From NCBI GenBank assembly GCA_037013685.1, contig CM072919.1, positions 4,137,152-4,201,151 of the forward strand: a stretch of 64,000 nt of DNA, written 5' to 3'. The position numbers and the translations under genes are program-made. The stretch is from Acridotheres tristis (lineage: Eukaryota; Chordata; Aves; Passeriformes; Sturnidae). The notes under the pieces are model-generated. The model was not told the DNA's origin. It saw nothing but the letters and a program-made list of their open reading frames with translations, and made no database searches. Of the stretch, positions 21,068 to 32,339 are shown one piece after another (the first letter of the stretch is position 1; each line of letters starts with the position of its first letter).

Positions 21068-24000
21068 TGCTCACACTCACACCCAGCTCCACCTGCACAG
21101 GTTGGGGACACCACCTGCCCTGTGCTGCTCTGCTGTGCCCCATCACAGGTGGGAGAGGACTCAGGGGAGCTCCAGGGGCCCTGGGGTGGGGGAGAAGAGC
21201 CTTGCAGAGAGCAGGAGAGAATTATTTCCGAATAAACCCTAACAGCTTCCTAGAGAACAATACTTATCTTTCCATCTCTCCTGATGATCCCTTATCATTA
21301 CCCAATCCTCCTGGGCTTCACAGGCATTAGCTAATCTTGTGATAAGAGATTAAGAGAAAAGCCAAGACAGTTCCCAGCCACGAAGGCAATTCCCCCAAAG
21401 CCTGCTGTGTGAGCAGAGACCCCGAGATGCCTCACAGGCATTGCTCCGTGTCAGAGACAAAGGCAGAAACCTGATTATTCTCGACTGACCTGCTGGGTAC
21501 TTAGTCATGGTTGTTCGAGTTGTTTTAAGATGAGAAAAATATTATCATTAGGAGGAGCTGTGCTCGATGGCAGAGCAGCAATAGCTGGAGCTTTGATTAT
21601 GCCCATGGAGAGAGAAATGTGCCAGGGGGTAAGGCAGCATTCTGGGAATATTTCCTGCATTCAAAGCAGAACCAACTCTAAAGGGAAGGTCAGGCTTTGA
21701 CTCCAGACTGGGATAACCCACACTGACACTGGGAGGCTTCAACTGTTACTCCTCAACAAGGGCTGCAGTTGAGCACATGCACTCACTGAAAATAAGAAGA
21801 ATGCAGAGCTGCTCTGAGCAGAACACTTTGAGGAGAATCCCTGGTTTAATTTGGAGAGGGAGAGATAAAAGGAGCAGCAGAGGAAAGCCAAACACAACCA
21901 TGTGTGTCTTGTGGGGAGGCAGACACACAGAACGTGTTTCTCGGTTGTGTTTATGTATGAAAAGTTTGGAGCTGTTGCTTTAGGCTGTGGCGTTTCTCCC
22001 CTCATCTAAAATCCAGACCTTTGTACATCCACGTAGGGAAACTTCAGCATTAGCTTTCTCCTCACAGGAGCAGTCTACAATATCTCCAACTCAGTCTGCA
22101 CTTTCCCTGCTGTAGCCAAAAAGCCAGAACACTGAGCAGCAAAAAGCAGAACTGCCCACCCTGGGACACGCCCTGAGTCCTTTTGTGGAGGATTGGTTTC
22201 ACAGCATGGCTCTCTGCCTTGGGAACCCTCTTTGGGAACTGCTCTACATCCAGAACTTGTTGCATAAATCCAGGATCCCCACCACAGCTGCGTTTCCCAA
22301 TGCTCCAGTGCACTCTTCCCTGCCCACAGACAGCAAGTTCCATTAGCCCAAATTGCTTTTGCTTTCACAAAGATGCATACCAAAGAAGAAAGAACAAAAA
22401 CAACATCTCTTGCCCAGGACAACACAACGTGTGTATTTCCTGGCTCACTTTCTGCAATGGCAACAGTTTTTGAAGACAAAAATATCCCAGAGATGGTCTA
22501 TGGTACAGAGAGCAGCATTTGATACAGGGACCACAGACGAGCTGGTGTCTTTGCTGCAGGAGCAGAGGGCTTTGGGGAAAGCAACTTTCTGAGACACATC
22601 CTTCTCCACCCAGAGCAAAAATAGCCCAGAAAAAACCTCTCTCCTCGAATACATTCCATTCTGCATTCAACGTTATGGTTTCTGAGAGCTGCTACTGTGC
22701 AAAACCAACACTGTTACTTATGAAACAATGCATCAAACCCGCAGATGGGAATTGGCTCTCCCGGCAGCACAGCCAAAAAAATTCCCTTCTTTCTCTCTTT
22801 TCCCTCCTGTAACAAATGGCCCCTTTCCCCACTCATCTGTATAACATTTAATGATTAATGTCTTATGTGGCACGACACAGAGTCGTTTGCTTCCTTTTAA
22901 GAAAGCTTAAAGCTCTTTGGAGACTGGGGTTCTACTTTCAGAGTTATCTGTCCACAGAGAAAGCACATCTCAGATGTTCAGCCAGTTTCCTTAAAGAACT
23001 GGCTAAATGGAGAGTTACCAAGGAGGATCTGAATGGACTTTGCTTAGTCTCTGATTGGCTTTCATCTAATTTAATGTCTCTTCTTTAAATTTGCAAATGG
23101 CTTGGACTGTGAGCAGAGCCTCAGACTGAATTTGGACAATGTGCATGGAGCAAGGAGAGCTGAGCTGTCTGATGGGCAGGGAACAGCCCTGGGATTCAGG
23201 AATTCAGGATGTTCCACTCCCAAATCTACTGCCTGTCACTTCTCTGCTTGTCTTATATCCAGAAAATGAGGGTGGAGGTTCAGGAACCCCACCCACCACA
23301 TCACCTGGGCAAAGCAGCACCAACCTTCTGCCCTGATCAAGTCCAGGAATCCACTTGCTCTCAGGTCCCCAAACTACTCACCTCCACAAAATCTGTACTC
23401 GGGGAGTTTGTATTTCTCACCTTTGCTGACAAGGAAAACCTCAACAAGTATTTCAGGTTAAAATCCTTAACTTCCAGCTCGCTTCTGACTACCTTCAGCA
23501 CCTGCCATTCCTTGGGCTCCTCGTGTTTCCCGTTTGGTGCAGCTGCCAACAGCACAGGTGAAACACCTGCAGGAGCCCCAGACACAAGTTACTGCTGGGA
23601 AATATTAAGGATTATTCTGATTATTCTATCAGAATGGCAGGAGGGGCTGAGTGATAAAGTCAGGCCACACATTGCCTGTTACAGTTGCTCTGTGGTGAAG
23701 CACAGCAAATGTACCAGCAAATTCCTTGGAGGCTTCTGAATGTTAAACAAGAAAGAAAAATCATGGAGGAGGCTGCCAGAGTCTGCCTGGTTTGAAATCA
23801 AACAGCCTGATAGCTTCTAAATATTTTTTCTGGTTGGGGCTGGTCTTTTCCTTTCCATGGGATGTTTTGAAATTTACACCTTTGTTTTGAAGGAGTCGAT
23901 ATTTCCCCCTTGGGGTTTCCCACAGAGCCCAAAGCCTCTGCCAGCCCTGTGTGAGCCAGGAGCTCTCCTGGGCAAGGGGAGCTGGCAGGGGATATTTCCA

Positions 24001-26439
24001 ATCCTTCCAGGACCTTTGTAGGCTGCCAGAGTGAGGCAGAGGGGTGTGATGGAAACCCTGTCCCCAGAGAGGAAATGTGAACAGAATCCTGCCCTGTCTT
24101 GAGCCCCTGGGCTTTGGTGGCTTATTCTGTTTGTTCAGTTGCAGTGACAGAAACCACTCAGGAAAGAAAAAAATAAAAGCAAAGACACTTCCCCTCAGAG
24201 CTCCATCTTTGTCTTGCAAGTCTTATTTGCTGACAGAGGACTTGTGCTGATGTGAAATGTAGCTCCTGGAAGGGAGCAAGGGCTCTGCTCTGGGTTTTAT
24301 GGGGACAGAGTCCCTGGTCTGCACAGCACAGCAGAACCTGCCTGGGCACTGTGGCTCAGCCTAATCCCAGTGGTCTCAGAGGGGTTTCTCCTGATCAGCA
24401 TCATCAGAGTGTGATGTGGAGCCTGGCCCTTCTGCCACAGCTCTGGCATTTCCTGCAGCACAGGCAGGATCAGGCTCTGACCCTCTGATGCTCTAAGTGA
24501 AGGCTGCAGGATTTGCCCTCTTTGCCACCAGTCATGTGCTGCTTTGTGGGGTTTTTTTTCCCCACTGCCTCTTGACATCCGGGAAAATAACACTTTGGCA
24601 AGTCAGTGATAGAGTGGTTTAATGTAATAAACATGAATCTGTCCAACTCCAGTGCCCTAAAATATTCCAGGCTGCAAATGCAGGACCAACAGCGAGCTTG
24701 TTGCTACAGCCCCAAGCCAGAACTAATCACACATAGACACCGTTTGCTTTCAATAGGAATTATATTCAAGAGGGCTGCTTCCTGCTTGCAGGGAAAGATG
24801 GGAAACAAAACAGAGTGATGTGGCACACGGAAAGGAAAGAGTTCTCCCTGTCAGGCAAAACATCAGAGGGTTTCAGTGCCTGGCAGGGACAGAGGCTCCC
24901 TATTTGACTGGAGATCCTGCTGACTCAGCTCCTGGCTGAAGCTCTTCCCGGGAAGCAAAAACATACAAATAAATAAAATAGACCTTGTTGTGTGCAGGGC
25001 TGTAAATAACAGGTAGTGAAAGCAGAATCAGCAGCCAGCAGGCTGGGGCTGTAAAACTGCACATGTTGGTGCTGCAGCAGGACAAGGAAACAGTCCTTTA
25101 CCTCCTTGATCTGGCTCAGAGATAATATGAATTTGCCTTTCAAGCCCCTCTGATGCCCAGGAAGGCAAATATCTCTGCTGGGAGACTCAGAAAAGAACTG
25201 GCAGGAGTTCAGAGCAGAGGGTTTCCAACCTCTGGGTGTAAATCCAGCCCAGCTCACTGGCAGGACTTACACTGGTGAAAAGGAGAGTGAGATCCATTGG
25301 AACCAGCGTTAGTTTGATCTGATCATGAGGGAGGGATCAGGAGAAGCCTGCAGCCTCCCCAGCCCCACTCCAAGAACCATCCCCGAGTTAAGCAGAGCTC
25401 TAACCTTAGCTCACCATTCCCACAACGTTATTATTCCCCAGTTAGCCTTTGCTGTGCTCCTTCCAGGACCCCTCTCCTGTCACTCCAGGCAGCTCACACA
25501 TCGTGGCACTTTTCCTTTGAGGACTGTAGATCCTGTGAGTATTAAACTCCAGGACCTGTTCTTACAACATCAGCAGCTTTGCTTTGCGAGCTCAAGGACT
25601 TCAGAAAACTTGGAGGGGATCCAGGTTCAAAGGAACTTAACATAGATGTGACAAGGGCTCCCTGCTGCTAGAGTAATAAATAATAATTAATAATAATTAA
25701 TCACTTAATGACGAGGTTCCCTGATCAGTCACGATCACAGCTTCATGGCTGATATCACCAGGCTTTGAGACAGATATGTCAGGCTTGACCTTTCCTCCTC
25801 ACAGGCTTTATGCTGTTATAATTTTGTTAAGGCAAACCCTCAGCTTGTGTAAATCAGCACAGCTAGAGTGACTTCTGATTTATGTCAGTACAGGAAGGGA
25901 ATCACGTCCCCTACATATTTTACCAGCCTAACAACCTAACACATAGCAAGGCAGAGTCAGAGTAGGACTCTTTCAAACTGCTGTCTCTCACCTGCAGAGA
26001 GGAAAATAAAATCAGCTTTCAGGCTTCTAGGTATGATTGCTTCAGGGTCAGGAAGGGGAAACTCATTTTGTCTCTCCTCCCATGCAGTTGGTATTCTCCT
26101 CCTTCAACAGATCACATGGCAACTGAATTAGTACTACACTGCCTAATTTCATTTTATCACCTCTGGAACATCAGATTGCAGGTAGTGAAAGAGGGGCCCT
26201 TTATTTGTAGCTGCATCCAGAATCCTACCCGACTTTACATGGGAAAAAGAATAGGAGAGAAACACTCCTTCCACCCCCTGAAAAGCTTTTAATATTCCTT
26301 TCTTCCTCCTCCTGTGGCTCTTTTCACTTTTCCAGAGGCTGCAGCGAGCTGCCTCCCCAATTGAAGTGAACTCCCTCTTAAGGCTTTATCTCCTAACAGA
26401 CTGGAGCTGTTCTGGCCCAGTGCTCTGCTGTGTGGGCAC
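21068..26439. other. Unique non-coding sequence, no gene seen
   Basis: About 5.4 kb with no recognised gene or interspersed repeat. It alternates GC-moderate stretches with AT-rich ones, for example 21,230-21,350, 22,840-23,090 and 25,640-25,950. The block at about 25,673-25,705 is a run of AATAATTAAT-type words. Open frames reach 176 codons (23,209-23,739 plus) and resemble nothing I know. Confidence 0.5.
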
Positions 26440-26880
26440 CCTCCCCACTCCTGATGTTCTTATTATCCTCATTGTCACTGGCCTGAGTCATCGTGGGCCC
26501 TTTTTGTTACACTGCCTGGAATGGCCTGTGATAAAGACACTTCCACATTATTATTGCTTTTGCAAAGTTCTTTTCATTTCTTCTACAGCCAAACAATGAT
26601 CCAAGGAGCCATATTGGAGGCAACACATTAGGAAGTGCCTGCTTTATTATCAGCACAATATGGGCCTGTAATCTGATAATGATAAAAATCTGCCCCTTTG
26701 CTTTGGCTCTTATCATTTAATTGGAGCAAAGGAGCACATTCGTTTGTTAATAATTTTATAATTGGTGCTATCTGTCGAGACCCATCAAAGGAACCCTGCA
26801 CAACAACCTCCTTCAGCACAAACCACCTCGCTGATAAAAGGAGCTTTATGGCATTTAAATGTTCCTGTTGTTGTTTGCAG
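26440..26880. other. AT-rich island, strong candidate conserved non-coding element
   Basis: The sequence from TTATTATCCTCATTGTCAC to GCATTTAAATGTTCC is dense in enhancer-type words: ACATTATTATTGCTTTTGC (near 26,545), CTGATAATGATAAAAATC (near 26,676), CTTATCATTTAATTGG (near 26,709) and GTTAATAATTTTATAATTGG (near 26,745). CpG is nearly absent, and there is no repeat or coding signal. It stops abruptly at the start of the 26,899 minisatellite. Function is inferred from texture only. Confidence 0.4.
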
Positions 26881-26898
26881 GGCCCCCAGGGCACCTGC

Positions 26899-28118
26899 AG
26901 CTCACACTCACTCACCCACCTGTGTGTGCCAAGATCTCACTCACCTGTGTGTGTGCCCAGCTCTCACTCACTCACCTGTGTGTGCCCAGATCTCACTCAC
27001 CCACCTGTGTGTGCCCAGATCTCACTCACCTGTGTGTGTGCCCAGCTCACACTCACCTGTGTGTGCCCAGCTCTCACTCACCTGTGTGTGCCCAGCTGTC
27101 ACTCACTCACCTGTGTGTGCCAAGATGTCACTCACCTGTGTGTGTGCCCAGCTCTCACTCACTCACCTGTGTGTGCCCAGCTCTCACTCACCCACCTGTG
27201 TGTGCCAAGATCTCACTCACCTGTGTGTGTGCCCAGCTCTCACTCACCCACCTGTGTGTGCCAAGATCTCACTCACCTGTGTGTGTGCCCAGCTCTCACT
27301 CACCCACCTGTGTGTGCCCAGATCTCACTCACCTGTGTGTGCCCAGCTGTCACTCACCTACCTGTGTGTGTGCCCAGCTCTCACTCACTCACTCACCTGT
27401 GTGTGACAAGATCTCACTCACCCGCCTGTGTGTGTACCCAGCTCTCACTCACCTGTGTGTGCCAGCTCACACTCACCTGTGTGTGTTCCCAGCTCACACT
27501 CACCTGTGTGTGTGCCCAGCTCACACTCACCTGTGTGTGCCCAGCTCACACTCACCTGTGTGTGTTCCCAGCTCACACTCACCTGTGTGTGTGCCCAGCT
27601 CACACTCACCTGTGTGTGTGCCCAGCTCACACTCACCTGTGTGTGTGCCCAGCTCACACTCACCTGTGTGTGTTCCCAGCTCACACTCACCTGTGTGTGT
27701 GCCCAGCTCACACTCACCTGTGTGTGTGCCCAGCTCTCACTCACCTGTGTGTGCCCAGCTCACACTCACCTGTGTGTGTGCCCAGCTCTCACTCACTCAC
27801 CTGTGTGTGTGCCCAGCTCACACTCACCTGTGTGTGTGCCCAGCTCTCACTCACCTGTGTGTGTGCTCAGCTCACACTCACCTGTGTGTGTGCCCAGCTC
27901 ACACTCACCTGTGTGTTCCCAGCTCACACTCACCTGTGTGTGTTCCCAGCTCACACTCACCTGTGTGTGTGCCCAGCTCACACTCACCTGTGTGTGCCCA
28001 GCTCACACTCACCTGTGTGTTCCCAGCTCTCAATCACTCACCTGTGTGTGTGCCCAGCTCACACTCACCTGTGTGTGTGCCCAGCTCTCACTCACCTGTG
28101 TGTGTTCCCAGCTCACAC
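26899..28118 (+). repeat. 25-27-bp TG-rich minisatellite, about 44 units
   Basis: Each unit is CACTCACCTGTGTGTG, sometimes with one more TG, followed by CCCAGCT. Variants carry TTCCCAGCT, CCAAGATCT or CCCAGATCT, and extra CACT steps lengthen some units. About 44 units were counted. The left part (to about 27,450) mixes AAGATCT and GCTCT types, while the right part is more uniform, so the array has at least two zones. All three plus frames stay open for hundreds of codons (up to 496) with Cys/His/Val/Ser/Pro repeats; these are by-products. The minus strand reads CACAGGTGAGTG in most units. Confidence 0.97.
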
Positions 28119-29855
28119 GGACCCAGCTGCTGCCCCACAGGAACTCTTCCCTCCTGCTCAGCCTCAAGCAGTCACGCCAATGTTTTGACAGTGCAAGGAT
28201 GTGACTCCTCACACCTGAGTCTCTGCCTCCCAGCCCCGCTCACCTGAGGCTCCTCTGCCGAGAGCAGGGGCAGCTGGACCTGCACAGGATGTGAGGGAAG
28301 CACAGCTGAGGGTCTGCTCTCCTTCCCCCACCAGGTTTCTGCTCTGACTCACACGGGAGCCAAGGCTGGTCTCGACCCCAGAGCTGCTCCTGCCATCCCC
28401 AGGCTCTGTGCAGGTGAGAGCCAGGTGAGGCAGCAGCTCCGTGCCCGGGACATCACCATTTCACCTGCAGGGTGGCTGCAAGTCCTGCCCACCCCACTGC
28501 CCCTGAACCCCAAAGCTGCCCCTGGGACCAAATGACTCAGCAGCCAAACAAACCCATCAGCCTCCCACACTGCAGCCTGGCTTTGCTGAGCAGGAGAACA
28601 GAGAAATCGGGGCTAATTCTCCTGCGAGTGGTTGCCAACATCAGGCTCCTGCATTTCTGCAAAGCCCCTTTTTGAAGCACCCCACCTTCACCTCCCAAAA
28701 GAGAAATTTGGGAGCACAAGGCAGAGCTGGGGGCAGGATGCACAAACCTTTGACAATTTGTCCTTTTCAGACCTATTTTAGGGCTGGATCTGATGCTATG
28801 CTGTGGAAAATTTGTAAGAATTTTCTGGTGCTTTCTAGGAATTCCTGGGTCTAAAAGCTCTCGTGCCCAGGATTTCCTGCAAAGCTCTGGAACCCCACAG
28901 TTCAGCAGTCTGTCATTAAAATTATTTGGACAGAAGCTGAAAGTTATCAAAGGCTCCCCCACTGCCAGCTTCTTCCCCACACTCTGATCTGTTTATGCAT
29001 CACACAGGAATGAAAAAAAAAACAACCAAAAACTGATTAAATTTACATTTGACCTTATCACATCTGTATAGGTCTGTTCATGCATCAATCAAAGGGAGAG
29101 CAAAAAAAAAAAAAAAAACCCTCAATCTTTAATAACCCTTTACAACAGCTCTGTATCAGCCATCTGTGCATACATGGAAGGCAGAATGGCAGGAGAAGAG
29201 GGAAAAACCCCACAAGCTTTGTCTGGCAGATGCCAAGAGGCTGCCAGGGCCTGGAGGGGATGTCAGGAATCAGCTGGGGCTGGTTTGGGACCTGCCACAG
29301 AGTTCTGGTCCCCAGGCACTGAGATGTCCCTGACCTTGCCCAGCTCTGCCCCATCCCCAGGAGAAATGAGCAGGGGAACTCTGGGCCATCTGTGCTACAA
29401 AGAACCAAGCAAGCACTGGGCCAGGGAAACCACAGCCCAGGAACCACCTGGTTCCAGATGTGCAGCCACTTCTCTCCCCTGTGCTGCTTTTAGAGGTGGG
29501 CCCTGCCCACCAAACCTCCTCCAGGCAAATGGAGAAGCAGAAATAACCCAAAAGTTCCAAGCACCAACTAATTAAAAACTCCTGTTTCCTTCTTTAAAAA
29601 TGGACACGAATTTCCTTTCCTCCCCACTTCCCAGGGCAGTTCAGTGGATTAATTAAAATTGGAGACATGTTTGGGCCTGACACACTTTATAAGCAGTTAG
29701 TATTAATCAGATTGAGTTTGATCAGCTCTGGCTCAGCACAGCCACTGTCACACCTCAGTGCTCATTGCCAGCTCTGGGCTACCAGGCAGAGCTGTGTGTG
29801 AGCCCAGGACTGAGCAGTGCAGCTGTGACCCCCTGCCCCTTGGACCACTGCAGCA
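28119..29855. other. Unique non-coding sequence, no gene seen
   Basis: Mixed-composition sequence with A-runs at about 29,014 and 29,103-29,119. Open frames of 147 codons or fewer show no recognisable features. Confidence 0.55.
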
Positions 29856-29861
29856 TCTCCA

Positions 29862-30250
29862 TGTGGTCACTGGGCTGCAAAGAGAGAGAAAGGACAGCAA
29901 CACACACGGAGCTCTTTTGGGGGAAAAAAAGGCCAATTTATTGTATGGACAATTTGTATTTAAAGTGTGTCAGTGCAGCCAGGACAGGACAGGAGCTCAT
30001 GGGACAATTGGGAAAAACATCCTTGGGACAGCACCTCAGGATGTGTCCCACGGCAAAGACACCAGGGGTTAATGTTGGTGATGAATTCCACTCTGTTTGT
30101 CACCGTGTTGTCACCCTGGGAGACTCCTCCCTAACTGAAGCTGCAGTCAGCTTGGCAGCCTGGGAATGGAGCTGAGAGTCAGGAGAAATCCAGGCCTGGA
30201 GAGAATTCCCAAGCTGGAATTCCCCAGCTCTGTCAATGTGTGTGTCCACA
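29862..30250 (-). mobile_element. Solo LTR, ERVK-like, copy 3 (minus strand), with 6-bp TSD
   Basis: Reverse-strand member of the family first seen at 15,703. On the plus strand it begins TGTGGTCACTGGGC and ends GTGTGTCCACA, giving the same TGTGG/CCACA terminal inverted repeat. Target duplications TCTCCA lie at 29,856-29,861 and 30,251-30,256, a perfect 6-bp match. Length is 389 bp. It shares several diagnostic bases with the copy at 31,679 (for example TTAGGGAGGAG and TGTCTTTGCC in sense orientation) that copy 1 lacks, so these two are the closer pair. No internal viral sequence is present. Confidence 0.88.
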
Positions 30251-30270
30251 TCTCCACACCCACCCACACC

Positions 30271-30346
30271 ATGGGATGGCCAGGGGACAGCCTGGGCCAG
30301 CACAGGTGTCCCTTCCAACCCAACCCAATCCTGGAGCTCTGGGATA
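30271..30346 (+). mobile_element. CR1 LINE 3' end fragment, plus strand
   Basis: GGGGACAGCCTGGGCCAG followed by GGTGTCCCTTCCAACCCAAC matches the 3' end of CR1 as recalled. The terminal octamer repeat has decayed. It starts about 15 bp beyond the right target duplication of the LTR, so the LTR landed next to an older CR1 remnant. Confidence 0.55.
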
Positions 30347-31678
30347 ACTTGGCTGTCAGGAAAAGCCACTTTTCTGGCTCTGAGGTCTCTGCCAAGGGTG
30401 GCCTTTGGGACTGGAGGAGCTGCTCAGCAGGGTCTGCGTGCCCTGTTCACCCCTGGCTCCTCTGAGAGGCAGCTCCAAGCTGTTCTGTGTTTTGAGGAGA
30501 CCCTGAAGAGCCCCCACGTGGGACACAGGAGTGTGATCCCCTGGGCCACGTGTGTGAGCAGCAGCACTCCAGGGTGCAGCTCATTTTCCATCACTCCAAG
30601 CAGTTCACAGCAGCTCTGGATCACCAGGGGGGCAGGACCAGCCCCTCTGAGGGGGAACGGACTTGCCCCAAGCTCAGCTTTGGGGTGGAAGGACCTTCAG
30701 CAGCTGCTCTTCACCCATGCTGGCCCTCAATGGGATCTGTCCACACAAAGGGCTGATGTCATTTTATCCTGATTTCTGTCTGAGTAAAAACAAATCTTTG
30801 CCTGGCAGTTCTGTTGTACAGTTTCCATTGCTTCAAGCTAGAAATAGGAGAAAGTAAAACCATGTGAGGTGCCAGACTGGTGAGGGAGGCACTGGGACCT
30901 ATTTACCCCACTTTCCCCTGCAGAAAGGCAGAACAAACTGACTTTCCCTGGCTATAGATAGAGCAAGGCATGTCCTGGATCCTGCCTGCAGAGCCAAGTG
31001 ATGCTGGCTCAGCATTAGCCTGGCTAGCCTCCAAAATTGGATTTCCAATTAATAGCGTCGACTCATCACAGAAAAGAGGGAGCTCAGGTCTTAGTTGAAG
31101 GTCAAGGAACTCGAGGCAGCACGGGATGGATTTACACAGCACCCAGGTTCCAAATCACCTGCAGCACACAGGGAGGGGCCAGCCCCAAAGCAGCAGCCTC
31201 TGCCCAGGTGGATGGAGCTTTTAGGACGAGCTCAAGGTGCTGATCCTAAACCCAGCAGCACTGCAGGAAGGGGGAGAGGGAGAAAGACACAGAGAGCTGC
31301 CCTGGCATGGAAGGGCATTTCTACCCTCAAACAGCAAAGGCACGAAACCCACCTGGACTGGGGGAAAAAAAAAATGCAGGAGCATTCAGAGGAGACTCCA
31401 CCTTCCCTCCCTCCATGCCAAAGGACCACGAGCAGCCAGCTCAGTGCCTTGGAAACAGCACCAGCATCACCTTACAGCCACCTTTGCATTTGGAGCTAAT
31501 TCCCATTCTCCTGCTCAGGCAAAGCTTCACGATTTGAGGTTGGAGGGGAGAAGGGGGAGGAGAAGATATTTTTATTTATAACCACACATTCGTTTGATTA
31601 AGAGCTGTTTCTGGAAGATTGGCCTGAAACAATATGAAGGGAAGGGGTGGGGCAGCAGGGAAAAGAAATCATGGAGCC
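30347..31678. other. Unique spacer between two opposite LTRs, no gene seen
   Basis: About 1.3 kb of ordinary sequence separating the minus-strand and plus-strand LTR copies. It shows no gag, pol or env similarity and no primer-binding site. The two LTRs have separate target duplications, so they are independent insertions rather than ends of one provirus. Confidence 0.6.
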
Positions 31679-32104
31679 TGTGGGCACACACATTGACAGA
31701 GGTGGGGAATTCCAGCTTGGGAATTCTCTCCAGGCCTGGATTTCTCCTGACTCTCAGCTCCATTCCCAGGCTGCCAAGCTGACTGCAGCTTCAGTTAGGG
31801 AGGAGTCTCCCAGGGTGACAACACGGTGACAAACAGAGTGGAATTCATCACCAACATTAACCCCTGGTGTCTTTGCCGTGGGACACATCCTGAGGTGCTG
31901 TCCCAAGGATGTTTTTCCCAATTGTCCCATGAGCTCCTGTCCTGTCCTGGCTGCACTGACACACTTTAAATCCGGGCTGTCTGTACAATAAATTGGCCTT
32001 TTTTCCCCAAAGAGCTCCGTGTGTGTTGCTGTCCTTTCTCTCTCTTTTCAGCCCAGTTTAACCTCAGCAGCCCAGTTTAACCACAGCAGCCCAGTTTAAC
32101 CACA
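31679..32104 (+). mobile_element. Solo LTR, ERVK-like, copy 2, with an amplified 3' tip
   Basis: The LTR starts TGTGGGCACACACATTGAC and is about 96 percent identical by eye to the copy at 15,703. It carries the same TTTAAAT and AATAAA signals near the 3' end. Where the other copies end CAGCCCAGTGACCACA, this one reads CAGCCCAGTTTAACC and repeats that 19-bp tip four times (next entry). The left flank is GGAGCC (31,673-31,678). The sequence after the ACCACA in the repeat is GCAGCC, a 5-of-6 match, so the right target duplication was probably captured in the repeat. The exact 3' end cannot be fixed. Confidence 0.82.
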
Positions 32105-32124
32105 GCAGCCCAGTTTAACCTCAG
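32049..32124 (+). repeat. 19-bp tandem repeat at the LTR 3' tip, four units
   Basis: Four units of CAGCCCAGTTTAACC plus WCAG (W is T, A, A, T in order) start at 32,049, 32,068, 32,087 and 32,106. The repeat consists of the LTR terminus and probably its target duplication. It is the only copy of the family in the window with this expansion. Confidence 0.9.
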
Positions 32125-32339
32125 CAGCAGTGCAGAGGGCTGGGAAGGGGCACAGCTCATCCTCAGCAGCTCCTGGAAAACTCTCCCTTTCCACACACCC
32201 TTGGAGTGAGGGGTCTGTTCTGGCCAGAGAAGGTCCCAAACACCTGGAGAAGACAAATTCCCAAGGAAAGGTCCCAAATCCCATCTGCTGAGGCTCAGCA
32301 GAGCCAGCTCCTCCCCAAACACGCTGTGGCCTGGCAGGA
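32125..32339. other. Sequence just downstream of LTR copy 2, unassigned
   Basis: GC-moderate sequence with no recognisable retroviral leader, primer-binding site or open frame. It is probably host flank. Confidence 0.5.

Noticed and set aside
20214..21146. 310-codon minus frame with a repeated Ser-Leu-Gly-His-Gly-Gln peptide
   Set aside because: The frame owes its length to the 50-bp minisatellite; flanking parts have no recognisable domain.
26698..28247. Plus-strand frames of 496, 462 and 258 codons, Cys/His-rich, resembling a zinc-finger protein at a glance
   Set aside because: All three frames are open and the Cys/His content comes from TGTGTG and CACTCAC repeats. There is no zinc-finger spacing (C-x2-C...H-x3-H) or linker.
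28466..28490. CCTGCAGGGTGGCTGCAAG as an extra copy of the 23-bp minisatellite unit of 7,656-8,030
   Set aside because: Only about 17 bases match and there is no tandem copy. Likely chance in CTGCAG-rich DNA.
30251..31678. Provirus interior between the LTRs at 29,862 and 31,679
   Set aside because: The LTRs face opposite ways, the first has its own target duplication, and the spacer has no retroviral similarity.
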